From positions 34,149 to 98,148 of the forward strand of contig ARYC01001306.1 in assembly GCA_000711775.1 (NCBI GenBank): a stretch of 64,000 nucleotides of DNA, written 5' to 3'. Shown piece by piece: positions 21,420 to 33,560 of the stretch. A program made the position numbers and the translations under genes. Each line of letters starts with the position of its first letter. Position 1 is the first letter of the stretch. The notes under the pieces were generated by a model. The model made no database searches and was not told the DNA's origin. It was given only the letters and a program-made list of their open reading frames with translations. This DNA is from Oxytricha trifallax. Its lineage: Eukaryota > Ciliophora > Spirotrichea > Sporadotrichida > Oxytrichidae.

Positions 21420-22596
21420 AAACTCCGTGATTTGAATAATTGCATGTAAATTGTAAATAAAACAACTTGCTATTATTTTTCCCTCATTTTTTAAACTTAA
21501 TCTCTACTGCTTTCTAAAACTAAATCAGTTCATTTAATTTATCTTAATTATATGAACTAATTTAATATTCCATTATATCTCACTTTTGATTATTCACCCT
21601 AAATTATATGCTTGTATATTATGGAGTTTTATTAAGATCTTCTGTGTTTTAGATGTGCTCAATGGGAATTTAATCAAACAATCTCTAAAATTATCTTCTC
21701 TGTTCATTCAACTGAACAGTCAAGTCTTCATCTATCTTAATTTCATAATTTATGGTGCTTATTTCACTTTTATTTCTTATTTATCAATGCTATTTCAATT
21801 GTTATCTAGTAGTGTAATTTTTAATACAATATTTAATCTAAATTGACTTATTATTATAATAAAAATATTAATAAGTAGTGCTGTAGGTAATTGTTAGCAA
21901 AATAGAATTTATTGAGTTATCTTTTTTTGCTGAGTATAATTATTACATTAATGCTATTTAAACTTTATTATTTTTAATCTTAATAATCATTCACTCTTAT
22001 TAATTATTCATTATTCTATCTTATATTTAATATTTATGACTTTTGTCTTATTTTTTAGTTGATCTTCTTTTTTTTACTTTATTAATGACATTATATTATT
22101 TTTATAGTTATTTAAGATTATTTTAAGTTGAAATACAGTTGGTGGCGCTGATTATCTACAGATAAAAACTTGCCTTTCTTGGTATGATTTGAAACCTTTA
22201 GCAAATATAAACATGCGTTCAGCCACTTCAACTAGCTTATCCTACCATCTCTAACTTTTTTGTTATTGATCTCCACTATAACTTTATTCTTCATTTTTTT
22301 AAAAATATTTCCTTATGATTTTTCTCTATTTATTAAATCGATTTATTGACTACAGTAACTCCAGAGTATAATATAAGCTTTAGGTCGAGTAGGATTAAGA
22401 GAAATTAGTTCTTCTAGAGCATCAAGGCCTAGTTAATATTTATCTGGCTTTAGGTGGAGATATAAGAGAGACCAAGCTAAATAGCCATAGTAGTTCTCTT
22501 TAATTTTTCCGTAAACTCAATTATATGATATAAAATGTTAATGCTTAGGATATTTTTATTTAAAATTTTGGAAATGGTTTACTCAAATGTTCTTAT
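21420..22596. other. AT-rich region without recognisable genes
   Basis: Only short open frames with low-complexity hydrophobic products were seen. A short minus-strand stretch near 21340-21420 (VIILDEHNLEVRIKIILYLE) may be a further exon of the coiled-coil gene. The rest looks like IES or intergenic DNA. Confidence 0.35.
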
Positions 22597-23415
22597 AATA
22601 AAGAGAATAAGTTGAAATAAGAATGATGATTAAAAACGCAAAATGCAAAATTTAAATCGAACGAGCATTAGTATGGAGTCTTTTAGTGTCTTAAAACCTC
22701 CTTTTTCTTCGTTATCTTCTTCATCATCATCTTCCTTCATTGTATTCGTAATCATGAAAACCATTCGCGTTAAGATCCTGATCTTTCCGACGTCAAAAAT
22801 ATCTAAGTCACTGATGCTGAGGCTGCAACCTCGACCACTTCTCACTTTAAAACTGCTTTGCTGGAGATGCTGTTGGCCTTAGAGGTTCCACCATGTTTAG
22901 CCAAAATTTTAGAAATTAGAGATGTTTAATAAATTTATAAATTAAAATTAAAACCTTTTTAGTTTTAATGATCAGAAATTAAAGTTTCTAATAATAGGTT
23001 TAATTTATAAGGAATTTGAATAGGGAAGTCTTAATTAATTTTAATCTAATACTTATTAATTAAGACCTTTTAATTTATAAATTTATTAAACATCTCTAAT
23101 TTCTAAAATTTTGGCTAAACATGGTGGAACCTCTAAGGCCAACAGCATCTCCAGCAAAGCAGTTTTAAAGTGAGAAGTGGTCGAGGTTGCAGCCTCAGCA
23201 TCAGTGACTTAGATATTTTTGACGTCGGAAAGATCAGGATCTTAACGCGAATGGTTTTCATGATTACGAATACAATGAAGGAAGATGATGATGAAGAAGA
23301 TAACGAAGAAAAAGGAGGTTTTAAGACACTAAAAGACTCCATACTAATGCTCGTTCGATTTAAATTTTGCATTTGGTTTTAATCATCATTCTTATTTCAA
23401 CTTATTCTCTTTATT
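22597..23415. repeat. Large near-perfect palindrome, about 350-bp arms
   Basis: Left arm 22597-22947 and right arm 23068-23415 are reverse complements with almost no mismatches; the spacer is about 120 bp and partly self-complementary. The same peptide (LSISDLDIFDVGKIRILTRM) can be read from either arm, so translated ORFs here are mirror images of one another. The arms are less AT-rich than the surroundings. It could be a fold-back element, a very recent inverted duplication, or a hairpin cloning/assembly artefact. Confidence 0.85.
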
Positions 23416-23554
23416 TGCATAATAGTCAGGTTCTCTGATTATTTTATAATAAGTAGGGCTAAGCTTGATATCAAATTTTTTAATGATAATCAAAATTTAT
23501 AGCATTATAAAGCATGGGATAATGAAATCAGACTACTTCTATTACCTCTTTTTT

Positions 23555-25201
23555 GTCAACTTCTATACGTCCTAAAGCAAAATGAAAATATTTATCTTGT
23601 AAGTTTTAGGAGTAAAGTTATAAATATTAACTTACTGGAAATGTATTTGCAAGCTTCTGATATAAGTTTATTTCACTCTTCAAGAATTTGAAGCCTATTT
23701 TTCTATCCAGTACATTTCTAATTAATACTCTCCAATAATTTCTATTTCTAGATTCCACTCATCATTAATGAAAATGAAAACCAACTATAATATCCAAGGT
23801 CCATTTAGTCGTTGTTTCTCTTGCATCTTATTAGTTTTTTGAAGTATTTTTAAGATTTTTTATATTCATTTTTATAAAAGTAATTCTTTCCTACGCCAAA
23901 CAGAGCTTCATGACATTTTGGCTATGATTAAAGCATTTATGTAAAAATTGAATCGCTTTTTGATAATTCGTAATCTGATATTAAGGAGCAATGCGTATTT
24001 AAGAGTTATTTATTTTCATTTATAAAGACAAGATTTAGTAGTTCAAGGGTCAACTTTTAATCTGAAGAGTAAAATAATTATTGCTAAAAAGAGAATCATT
24101 GCTGTTATTTTGCTGAATATTTTTGATCAGTTTGTTTCATGATGTTAACTTTTTGATTCATACTAAATCTATTCAACTATATGGAGCTCCTGACAACTGG
24201 TGTCAGTGGTAAATCAAGCGTTTAATTCTTAAAAGTATCATGCTTTCTTTGATAAATCTTCCTATCGTCATCGATTGTGAACTTTCGAGTAGGAGTAATT
24301 CTTTTACTTTGAGATTGTTACTGTTTCTTAAGATCTTAATCATACTCAATGCGATATCTTCCAAGATTTTTATTCGGAGTTTTTGCTTAGGAAGTCTCCG
24401 TATTGAGAGATTTTTCGCTCGTTAGATCTTCGAAATTTAGTTTTGAAAATTAAGATTTTTGTTCAATTAAAGCTTTTAAACCATCCTAAATTAGATTTTC
24501 TAATATGTCTAGAGATCCTTAATTATTGTGTTAAGTTCTACTCTATCTATTACTTTCTTTAAATTTATTCGAACTCATTTTAATCGAATATCATTCTCTA
24601 GATATCCACTGCCTGGTGCAAAAGTCTAGCCAGAATTAAAATTGTAGTAAAGAACAAAAAATTAAAAGTTAAAATTTTAGTCTTTAGTGTCTTAACTCTT
24701 CATATTAAAATGTTATATTGCAATTTAATCAGGTTCAAAGCTAAACTGCAGTTTATTCTGATCAAAGTTTCTGTTTACTTCATCTTGAATAAGCTACAGT
24801 TCTTGCATAAGTTCTTATTCAATTTATTCCTTCGCCTTTTCTTATAAAATTTACTTACTCATCAAATATGTAGGCTGCGACTGTAATATTGTTATTTCAT
24901 ATTTTTCATATATTTTTTTAGCTTAATTTATGAATTATTCTCTTAGATTATAGTTTTTGACTGAATTCTTTACTAAATTTTATTTGCAGACTCAGGATTA
25001 TTTAGCTTTAAGGGATATTATTCAAGACTGTTTTATTTAAGATTTATGACTGTTTAGTTTTACTATTGCAATAGCTTTTTAGTAAATGTTGTGACCTTCT
25101 AGTTCTTCAAATTATTTGTTATTATTGATTTCATCGCTCAGTAGGCGATCAGATCTCTGCCAGTGTTAATCTAATTATTGCTTTATTTTGTCATCATTCA
25201 T
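23555..25201 (-). CDS. TPR-like repeat protein with disordered C-terminal part
   Basis: Begins at ATG 25201 (MNDDKIKQQLDQHWQRSDRL, then GHNIYQKAIAIVKLNSHKS). After a junction it reads NLREQFINQAKKIYEKYEIT and KEQIEQELMQELQLIQDEVN, then a polar tail (LGRYRIEYDQDLKKQ, RKFTIDDDRKIYQRKHDTFK) to TGA near 24100. Further blocks downstream read YQKAIQFLHKCFNHSQNVMK (a TPR-like A/B helix pair) and YWRVLIRNVLDRKIGFKFLK ... NLYQKLANTFP, with a GT-AG intron at about 23588-23632. These may be later exons or a second TPR gene. TPR repeats are protein-interaction scaffolds. The assignment rests on the helix pattern only. Confidence 0.5.
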
Positions 25202-25917
25202 GAGTAAATAATTATTCGTTAATAAAATTCAATAAACAACTACTCTTTTTAGCATTTTATACATTAATATTAACTTCAATTAAATCTTGTTTGGGTAAGC
25301 TAATTTTAAGTATTGAGAAAAAGCTGAGTGAAGCCCTGAGAAACAATTAAATTTAAAATTAAATAAATTAATTTATAAATTACGAAAAGAAGATTTAAAT
25401 TTAAAACGAAATTAATTATTTTCATTTATATTCTTAAGTCATGTTTAACAAGTCTTATTAATTATATTTAAATAATTCTAATATTGCAGATTTATTTAAT
25501 TTAATAAGATCTTTATATAAAGTAGGTTAGAAGTTTTATTAAATTTTTCCTTATTTTTCTCTCATTTTATATGACGATCATTCTTTCTTACATGACTTAA
25601 ACTGAAATTTGGTTTGGATTTTTGACCTACTTTAACGTTATCTGAAGTTAATTTTCTTTAGATCTATGAAGGAGCTTTCAATCTAGAGTTCAAATTGGTT
25701 TCTTAACTTTGACTACAATATTAATAATAAAAACTAGAAGAATATAGAAAAAAAATATATCTTTGTATTAGGTGCTTACTTTACTTTTTGAGATTGACTT
25801 TCCATGTTAAAATTTATTAATTAAATTAAATTAATACAATAATGGCTTAGTTATCAAGAAGTAGATTTATTCATTTTATTTTAATATCAATAAGTTCAAT
25901 TAAAATCTAAAATTCAT
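25202..25917. other. AT-rich spacer
   Basis: No frame of coding quality; long A/T runs. It separates two minus-strand genes. Confidence 0.35.
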
Positions 25918-28170
25918 TCATTCCAAATAAATTAAGCTTTTAATCTCTGATTTCAATGTATCTCTTCTGTTCTTAAGCCAATCCAACAACTCTTTCTTTC
26001 TCATTTCATAGTCCATATATCCTCCACTTACTTGAACTACTAGATTTTACTACTATTTAGATATTTCACTTATATTTTCTACATTTTCTTGGCTTTGCAT
26101 GATTTTATCCACTTCTATCTTACTGATTTTTTCTGAGTTTGGTCTTGCAATGCTCTCATTCATAACATACTCTATGTTATTACTATAAAAATGTTAAAGT
26201 AATTATTGCAACATTATAATAAAGCTCTTGTAAATATTCCAAAATATGCATTCACTTACCTTAGTAAATTTATACGACATGAAACTTTCAAACCCTGTAA
26301 TAACTAATTACGGCTATGGGGTCAAACACATCCCCCTCATAATGTGTACTTTTTCTTTTTGTAGTCTGATAGAGTTATTAACGCTGAGTAATAGTAGCTA
26401 ATGTACTATGTGTGTGCGATCAATAGTTTTTGAGTTATGACCCGAAATAAGTTCACTTTTTATATATAAAATCATACTAAAAATTATTAAAAAATTTTCA
26501 ATTTTTCAAAAAACTCTATTTAAAAAATAAATATCAAATCAGCTACTAATGCACGAATTTGGTATAAATTAATAATTTTATTTAGATAATCAAATGTATT
26601 ATAATTAATTTATTGCAAATTCTTGTAATAAATTTCATTGCAATAAATTAATTATTATACATTTGATTATCTAAATAAAATTATTAATTTATACCAAATT
26701 CGTGCATTAGTAGCTGATTTGATATTTATTTTTTAAATAGAGTTTTTTGAAAAATTGAAAATTTTTTAATAATTTTTAGTATGATTTTATATATAAAAAG
26801 TGAACTTATTTCGGGTCATAACTCAAAAACTATTGATCGCACACACATAGTACATTAGCTACTATTACTCAGCGTTAATAACTCTATCAGACTACAAAAA
26901 GAAAAAGTACACATTATGAGGGGGATGTGTTTGACCCCATAGCCGTAATTACTTTAATTTCTCTATTTCGACTACCACTGCTATTACTTTTTATCATTTG
27001 AGTCTAAGTTCTATAAAGATGAGGCAGCAAGGATATTTTCTTGCTTAATTTGATTGATAACACTCTCAATCATTAAGCTAGTTTCTTGGCTCTCTAAATA
27101 CTCACTCATTTTACTGTTAACAAGAGCAACTACAAACATTTCTTCAGCTTCCAATCTGAATTTCTGAGATATTGTTTTCAAAATCATAATCTATAAATCA
27201 TTGAATAGAATGATAAAGATTAGGATTTGACCTAAAAAGAAAGTGTTTTTTACTATTTTTAGAGAAAGAATTGTCAGTTATGTAAGCTAAATAAATACTA
27301 TATTATCATGGAAGGTATTCATAGTCATATTTCGATACATGCTATCTTTCTTAAGTCCTTGAGTATAGGGGTCCTCGAGATCAGCATAGCGCCCAGACTC
27401 TGCAATGAGAAGTTTAGTCACTTCTTGATACAAAGGCACAACTGAGTAAAGTAAGTTAGAGAGATAGATCCTTTTAATAATTAATAAATTAGTAGGTTCA
27501 ATATTAAATTAAACTTATAAATTATATAAATAACAAACTCCTATATTAAATAATATTCATTAATTATTTCTCGGATTTTGTAAGATAGTAAAGGAGGAGC
27601 TGATAATTTTCAAATATATCGCATTGTTTCTAGGAGAATATTCTTCATGATTTATAGGATTAAATGCTGATTTAGATGTAAACTATATTTTAATCTATAA
27701 ACTTATATATATATTTTCTATATATATATATTATTTCTTCACTTTAGTTTAATACTGAGTTTGTAGTCCATAGTCTATCTTCTCTGAGGCATCTCATTTA
27801 TTCTACTCTTTCTCTAAAAGTAATTTACTTCTTGGAGAGGTTTATCCTGAAATTTCTGTCTTATTTAGTCTGGAGTTGTGAATAGCTCAGTGTATTCTTT
27901 CTGGAAATACTCTTTCTTATAATTTAAGCATTGCCAAATAAAATGACACTGTGAATGTTTTCATCAAAGATATAGCTAATTAATTTATATTGGTACATTT
28001 GTTTTAAGCTGAGGGTCGTTAGAAGAAAGTACTCGAGTAAACTCATCGAATGCAAATTAGTTACTCTCTAGCATTAATGTGAGGGAGCATTTAATCCAAG
28101 ATTATTTGTTTGATACAATTCTATTGAGGACTCGTCTTTTGCTGCACCTTGAGACAGTAGTTGCTACAGG
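25918..28170 (-). CDS. Unidentified helical protein, split by a 633-bp palindromic element
   Basis: Minus-strand blocks. About 28170-27745 reads QQLLSQGAAKDESSIELYQT and, after a one-base register change near 28090, SLTLMLESNQFAFDEFTRVL, a 48-nt GT-AG intron at about 27953-28000, then FIWQCLNYKKEYFQKEYTEL. About 27450-26953 reads YSVVPLYQEVTKLLIAESGR, MYRNMTMNTFHDNIVF, and FRLEAEEMFVVALVNSKMSE. About 26311-25918 gives a short exon, a 90-nt gap with GT-AG ends, and MNESIARPNSEKISKIE ... KELLDWLKNRRDTLKSEI, ending at TGA 25918-25920. Excising the element at 26312-26944 with one target copy keeps a single open frame. No family is recognised. Confidence 0.55.
26312..26944. mobile_element. Inverted-repeat transposable element 2 (hAT-like MITE), 633 bp palindrome
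   Basis: An almost perfect palindrome: ends GGCTATGGGGTCAAACACAT and reverse complement, arms of about 310 bp, tiny centre near 26628. Flanks are CTAATTAC and GTAATTAC, a 7-of-8 match compatible with an 8-bp target duplication. The arms share GGTCAAACACA plus C-run ends and inner motifs (AACGCTGAG, GAGTTATGACCCGAAATAAG) with the element at 8013-8452. No coding capacity. Confidence 0.8.
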
Positions 28171-28587
28171 TCTAGACAGTTTAATAAGTTTAAGTTACTA
28201 TTGAAAATAATATAAAATTAATGATCAGTAATTAAATTAATAAGTTTCTTAATAACTTTAAATTGGGTTTATTATTAAATACAATTTATATTTATATAAT
28301 TTGCCTATATATATATATTACAATATTCTACATTTAAGTCTATTATTGTGCTTGAAAGTTATTTTAAAACCATTTCTAAACTGAACTTAATTTCATTTTA
28401 ATGTATAAATGTAATTAGGTTTGCTTAGATTCATATAATATTTCTAAATAAAATTTGAAATTATTAGCTTCTAGTTTTATAAGAGTCAACGCTCACTCTG
28501 TAGAAGATGATAAATGGGACCAAGAACAAAAGGTTTTGTTGATAAACTCTCCTATTAAAATCTTATTAAAACAAGGATATTAATTAT

Positions 28588-28851
28588 AAAACCCCATAGA
28601 TCAATTAAGAAGCAAGGATTGGAGTTAAGAACAATTAGATTAAAAATTAATTATAATTGGCTAATAATATAAATAATTAGGCTAAAATCAAATTTACACA
28701 CCCTGATTGGATTATTTTATAAGGACAATTAATCGAGCCAATAGTTTTAATAATTAGCCCAAACATTATAATTATACGCCAATAATAATTAATTCTTAAT
28801 TTAATTGTTCTTAACCCCAATTCTCATGTCTTAATTGATCTATGGGGTTTT
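28588..28851. mobile_element. 264-bp MITE with telomere-like AAAACCCC ends, copy 1
   Basis: Ends AAAACCCCATAGATCAATTA and the reverse complement; a second copy with the same length and about 90% visual identity lies at 42047-42310 inside TBE copy C. Conserved interior: CACCCTGATTGGATTATTTT, AATCGAGCCAATAGTTTTAA and GGAGTTAAGAACAATTA, the last also present inverted near the right end. Flanking target duplication is not clear in either copy. No coding capacity. Confidence 0.85.
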
Positions 28852-28859
28852 ATAATAAT

Positions 28860-29960
28860 TTTTTTTATGGCGCTAAAGACCTAATAGAATAATAAGCAGA
28901 ATAGTCTTATTAATAAAGAATTTCTAAAACTGCTAAGATATATTAATATTTATAGTATTCTCCTTAAGTTCCCTCAAATATAAAACTATAAAAAGCTATA
29001 AATCTTTTGAGGAATCAGTTTAAAATTTCCTTGTGAAGCTAATAAGGTATAAAGATATGAAATTTGGTTTTATTTTACATAGTTTACCTATAAGATTTTC
29101 AACCCATATTTGGCTATTGATAATTGCAAAATTAAATTAATGCCAAGAAATTATTTAATTATCTATCTAACTGAACTTTGTTGAAATTGATGGAAAGCTT
29201 CTTAGTTTTATTAATTTTGCTTATTCTAATTAAGATTGTTTAAACTGACTTTAACTCATTTTTATTTCAAAATTTATTGTTTAAATTTGAATTATTTTCA
29301 TTTATTTATTTAAAATGTTTGAGACTAATACTACAAGCTAAATTGATTAATTCCTTAAATGCTCATATTAGTATTAAATTTTTTATATGTTCATAATATC
29401 CATGAAATATACCCAAAAAACAGTGAGATAATTAAATTAAAATATATTAATTTATTTGCGACGATAATATATCTATTAATTTATAAAGCAGTTTATCAAT
29501 CTAAAATTAATTAATCAGTTAAGAAATGTTTAAAAACTATATTAGACTTTTCTTTAACCTAAAATATATTTAAAATATTGATTGAATTTATTAGCAATAT
29601 TTTTGTTCAAATTTATTATTGTTTCATAGATATCAAACTAAGAATTAGATAATAATGTGAAGCAAAAAATTAGTAATTGTTTATGTGAAGCGAACTAACA
29701 TTAAATAGAAGTTATTTTTCTAAACTCAGTAGTATGTATTGCTTTTATTTCAAAATCCAAGTCTTCTAAGCCATAGCTTCACCTTCTCAGTGTGCAGATA
29801 TTTCTTATAATCCTTATTCCAGATTTTTATTTAAATATTTCACATAATCTCTACTAATAGCTTTTTTTCTGCTTAATTTATATATATATATATATATTTA
29901 AATGAAATTGTTGGGTTTTATCTTCTTTCACAAGATTTTCAAACAACTTTCTTATAAATA
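28860..29960. other. AT-rich region without recognisable genes
   Basis: No convincing coding on either strand. Contains a (TA)n microsatellite at about 29880-29898. The last bases (CAAATTTTTGATTTTAG) look like the 3' end of an intron feeding the debranching-enzyme exon. Confidence 0.35.
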
Positions 29961-29979
29961 AAACAAATTTTTGATTTTA

Positions 29980-31689
29980 GGGAATAAAAGACCATGTTGA
30001 ATTAGCAAATGACAGCAACTATAACTATACGAATGCAGTTTCAACATAATTTATGAATGAGTTGGTGGAACTAAAATTCAGAGATAACTATCAGAGAGTG
30101 CATTAAGAGAAGATTAGTAGAGGAGAATTACCCAGGAAAATTACTATCGCCTAACTTATTCAAGAGATTATCTAAGGTAAAATTATTTATCATAATTACT
30201 TGACTGAGTTTATACTAGAGAGAAATAGAGGAACAAATATAAACAAGTTATTCAAATTTAATATTTTAGCTCGTGCAAGTGGAATATATTTTAGAGAATG
30301 GAAAGCTGGAACACAAGTTGATTCATGCATGAAAGACCAAGAGTTCAATATATTCTTGAATCATAATAGATTCTCAATTGCTATGATTTATGTATAGTTT
30401 CCTGCTTTCAGTAATAAACATCCAACTTGATTTGGATACTGGCTATGTACTTGAAGGTAACTAATTTAATTGTGGAACTTGGATGGATATAATGGGTTCC
30501 TCTGATAAAACTGGAAATAGAGGCGTTCCAGCAACTCCAAGAGATGGTGCATTTACATTATTTCAATTAATTATCACAATCTTATCATCTATATTATCAA
30601 TAATATGCCTATTTCATAGTGCTTATTAAAAAATATTATAAATCTTGAAAAATATTATAGTGCACCAATTGAATTAGTTTTAGTTATATACAGCTTTGAG
30701 ATTTATGGAGACCATTAATGATAATGATGTCATCGATACCAAAACAGTTACTTTGAAGAATGGCCAGAAATGGACTTACAAAGAATGGGCTGATAAAATA
30801 TAAGCCAATTTCGAGAAAAATTCTTGGGTACCTGAATCTGAAAATTAAGATCGTGAATATGTATAATTTAGGTCATTATTCTAAACATATAGTATCATTT
30901 GATAAAAAGAAATGTATACTTTAAGTAAAAATACATTTACTGCTAATAAATTACTTTATTATTATAGACAAGAGATACTTAAGAAGAAGAGGAATTCACA
31001 AGAATGTCTTAAGATCAACTTAACCTTACACAGATTATCAGCTAAGACCTAATCTATGTGTAGCAATGTCCTATTCTCCAGATTTATTCAACCCTAAACA
31101 GGGTCATTTGTGTTTAAATAACGTAGAGAAGATCTTAATGGAAGAAAATTGCATGGGCATTAAGACTTTGGACCCTCAAGACCCTTAATATAAAGGAGAC
31201 TTCATAAACAGCAATGATTCCTGAGGATGGGATTATCACTAGGGCCTAGAGTGGCTGTGGCCAGTTGGTTTCTTCCTCAAAGCTAAAATAATCTTTGGAC
31301 AGAAACAAGGCACAGATCAGCAAGATATAGCTCAGTAAAAATATTTTTTCTTTTTCTTAAATCTCCTTTTTTTTAGTTAAGTAATGAAGTGGGTTGTTCC
31401 TCACTAAAAGCACATTATGACAAACCTTTGAGAGGGTCTTCCAGAACTAACAAACTCTCATGGAAAAGAATTAACAAGACTTAAATATTGTAAAATAATG
31501 ATTTTAATCTATTTTGACAACAAAGTTTACTTGAGAAATTCATTCATTGAGTATATTATTTGATATATGATTCTTGAAATTTTAATGCTTTTAAAATTTA
31601 AAGATTCATGCACTTCTTAAGCCTAGTCGGTTGCTACTATTTTAGATGCATTAAGAGATCTTTACTATATAAGACAAGTCGATATTTGA
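29980..31689 (+). CDS. Glycogen debranching enzyme, amylo-1,6-glucosidase C-terminal part
   Basis: Conserved family motifs appear in order: [39 protein letters not shown] then [103 protein letters not shown]; and [17 protein letters not shown] before TGA 31687-31689. The enzyme removes alpha-1,6 branch residues from glycogen. The 4-alpha-glucanotransferase half is absent upstream, so this is partial: the rest may be elsewhere in the germline. Gaps at about 30350-30418, 30558-30692, 30862-30965, an intron at about 31336-31378 and 31480-31604 interrupt the frame; two of the gaps close in frame at AT and TACA repeats. Two in-frame TGA codons (about 31222 and 31424), the second where the family has Trp, suggest a decayed paralogue or sequence errors. 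Confidence 0.85.
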
Positions 31690-32399
31690 GAGACAAAATA
31701 GAGATAACATGTATCGAAGCAATTTAATTAGCCAATTAAATCATCAAGGGTTTTCAGGTAGTTTAAAGTTGAGTATGATGATAAAAGTTCTGACTGAAAT
31801 TGATTTAATAACTAAACAATTAAGCTATTTAAGACTTTCTGAAGTTATTCTCTAAAGCAATATCTAATCTAAATATTGAAGAAGCTATTAAAAATATTTC
31901 CAATTAAAGACTAATAAAAATCGAATATCTTTAATTCAATCGAAATATGATTCTTATCGCTGTCCGGGCTGCTTATTTAGTTGGAAGGTAACAAACCTCT
32001 CATAATCTTAAAGAATTGATGTTTGTTCACTTACTAGCAACTTACTCCTATTTCCTTTTAAAAAGCTTTAACTGCATTTTCAATTCGAACATTCATATAT
32101 ATATTTAGTATATAAATATAAGAAAATTTTTTTAAAAAAAACTGTCATAGATTTAGAAACATTTTTTTAAAAAAAACTGTCATAAATTTAAAAAAATTGG
32201 TATATAATATTGCTAAAATTTGAATTTACTTGAAAAATTAGCTATTATATTTAAGATTTTTTATATTTTTGACTGTGTTATTATCAGTATTTTGTAGAAT
32301 ATAACATTATTATTGATGAAGAAATAAGATGTAAAGTAGAAATTATTTATCTTACTCTATAATATAAAATTTATTAAATTTTAAAAATTAATAATTTAA
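31690..32399. other. Spacer between convergent genes
   Basis: AT-rich; contains two copies of AAAAAACTGTCATA near 32130 and 32175. Some open sequence near 31920-32040 was not recognised as coding. Confidence 0.35.
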
Positions 32400-33560
32400 A
32401 TTACCTAGTTATGAAGTTCCTCTAAGTGAATTAATGGTATCTAAATACTTATTCTAATCCAAAAATGTGTCAATGTATCTCTCCGTAGATTTTATAAGTC
32501 TTTTACGTAACTCATTCTTTGTTAATTAATTAGCAATGAATATATATTTATACTTGTATTAAAATTCCTAAGGAAAATACTCCTGTAATGAAGTATATAT
32601 TTAATATTTTGCATATTGATAGCTTAAATCTCTTTTTAATCATCAGAAAGAGCTTTAGGTTTAACTTCCTCTAAAACAGAGCTTCTCTAATCTATTAGAA
32701 AATGAGAATTTATTAATAAAAATAATTATTTACCTGATTGTTTTTAGTTGATCTAATCTTGATTTTATGAGAGTAAGTTAGATAATTTGCCCTTATTATC
32801 ATTTATTGATTTCCTTGATTGCAGTATTGGTGTAGAGTTACTATTTTAAAGTAAAAGCCCTCGTTAATTAAATATTTGAATGAAAAATTTCTTAAAAATA
32901 ATTTGAAAATTTTCTAAATCCATTAAATTACAAAATTTGATTTAAATATTTTTATAAAACATTTATGCTTTATTAAAAATCGGATATCAGAATAGAGAAT
33001 GAAAAATTAAAGAATTTCTTCTCTATGTGAAGGAATATTTCTCTAAAAATAATAAAACTTTTATAATTTCTAATAAGATATTTATAGCAATATTTTCAGG
33101 CTTCTTCAGCAACCATTCCATAAATATCTCAAACTAAACTTCTTAAGACAACTCTAAATTTAAGTCTTGAAAGCATTTATTTGCAGTTTCTTCAGTCAGC
33201 TATTAGATAACCCCGTCGATACATAAATTAAAAATTTATGATTTATAATAAGAAAACTTTAAATTATTAATTAATCTATTATCATTAAAACTAAAACTTA
33301 TTATACTAATCAAAAATGGAAATCTCTCTAACATTGTTTAATATTTTTCATTGTCTTCATTATCTTTATATAAGAATTCATATTCGACCTCTAAGTCCCG
33401 TCTCTCTGTTGCCTAGCGAAGCACCAGTCCATTTGCTCCTGTGGTTTTACGAGGTAGGACCACTAAAAAAAAAATTAAAGATTTACTTTTTGTAACTTAC
33501 ATTTTAAGTGAGTGCTGTACTTCCACCTGCGCCTGATAGATACTATTACTTTTTAATATA
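32400..33560 (-). CDS. Unidentified minus-strand blocks, probably part of the EF-hand gene upstream
   Basis: From about 33560 reading minus: IYQAQVEVQHSLK, an intron with TTTTTTTTAG acceptor, then LPRKTTGANGLVLRQATERR and EYEFLYKDNEDNEKYQTMLE. About 33220-33090 gives DGVIQQLTEETANKCFQDLN and VQFEIFMEWLLKKPEN, compatible with a degenerate EF-hand pair. About 32890-32750 reads SRKSINDNKGKLSNLLSQNQ, intron, then EEVKPKALSDDQKEI, and the end near 32410 reads LRKRLIKSTERYIDTFLDQN. Spacers of AT-rich DNA separate the blocks. Same strand as, and just downstream of, the EF-hand block at 33780-34360. Confidence 0.45.

Noticed and set aside
22643-23382. Overlapping plus- and minus-strand ORFs encoding the same two peptides
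   Set aside because: They are mirror images created by the palindrome, not independent genes.
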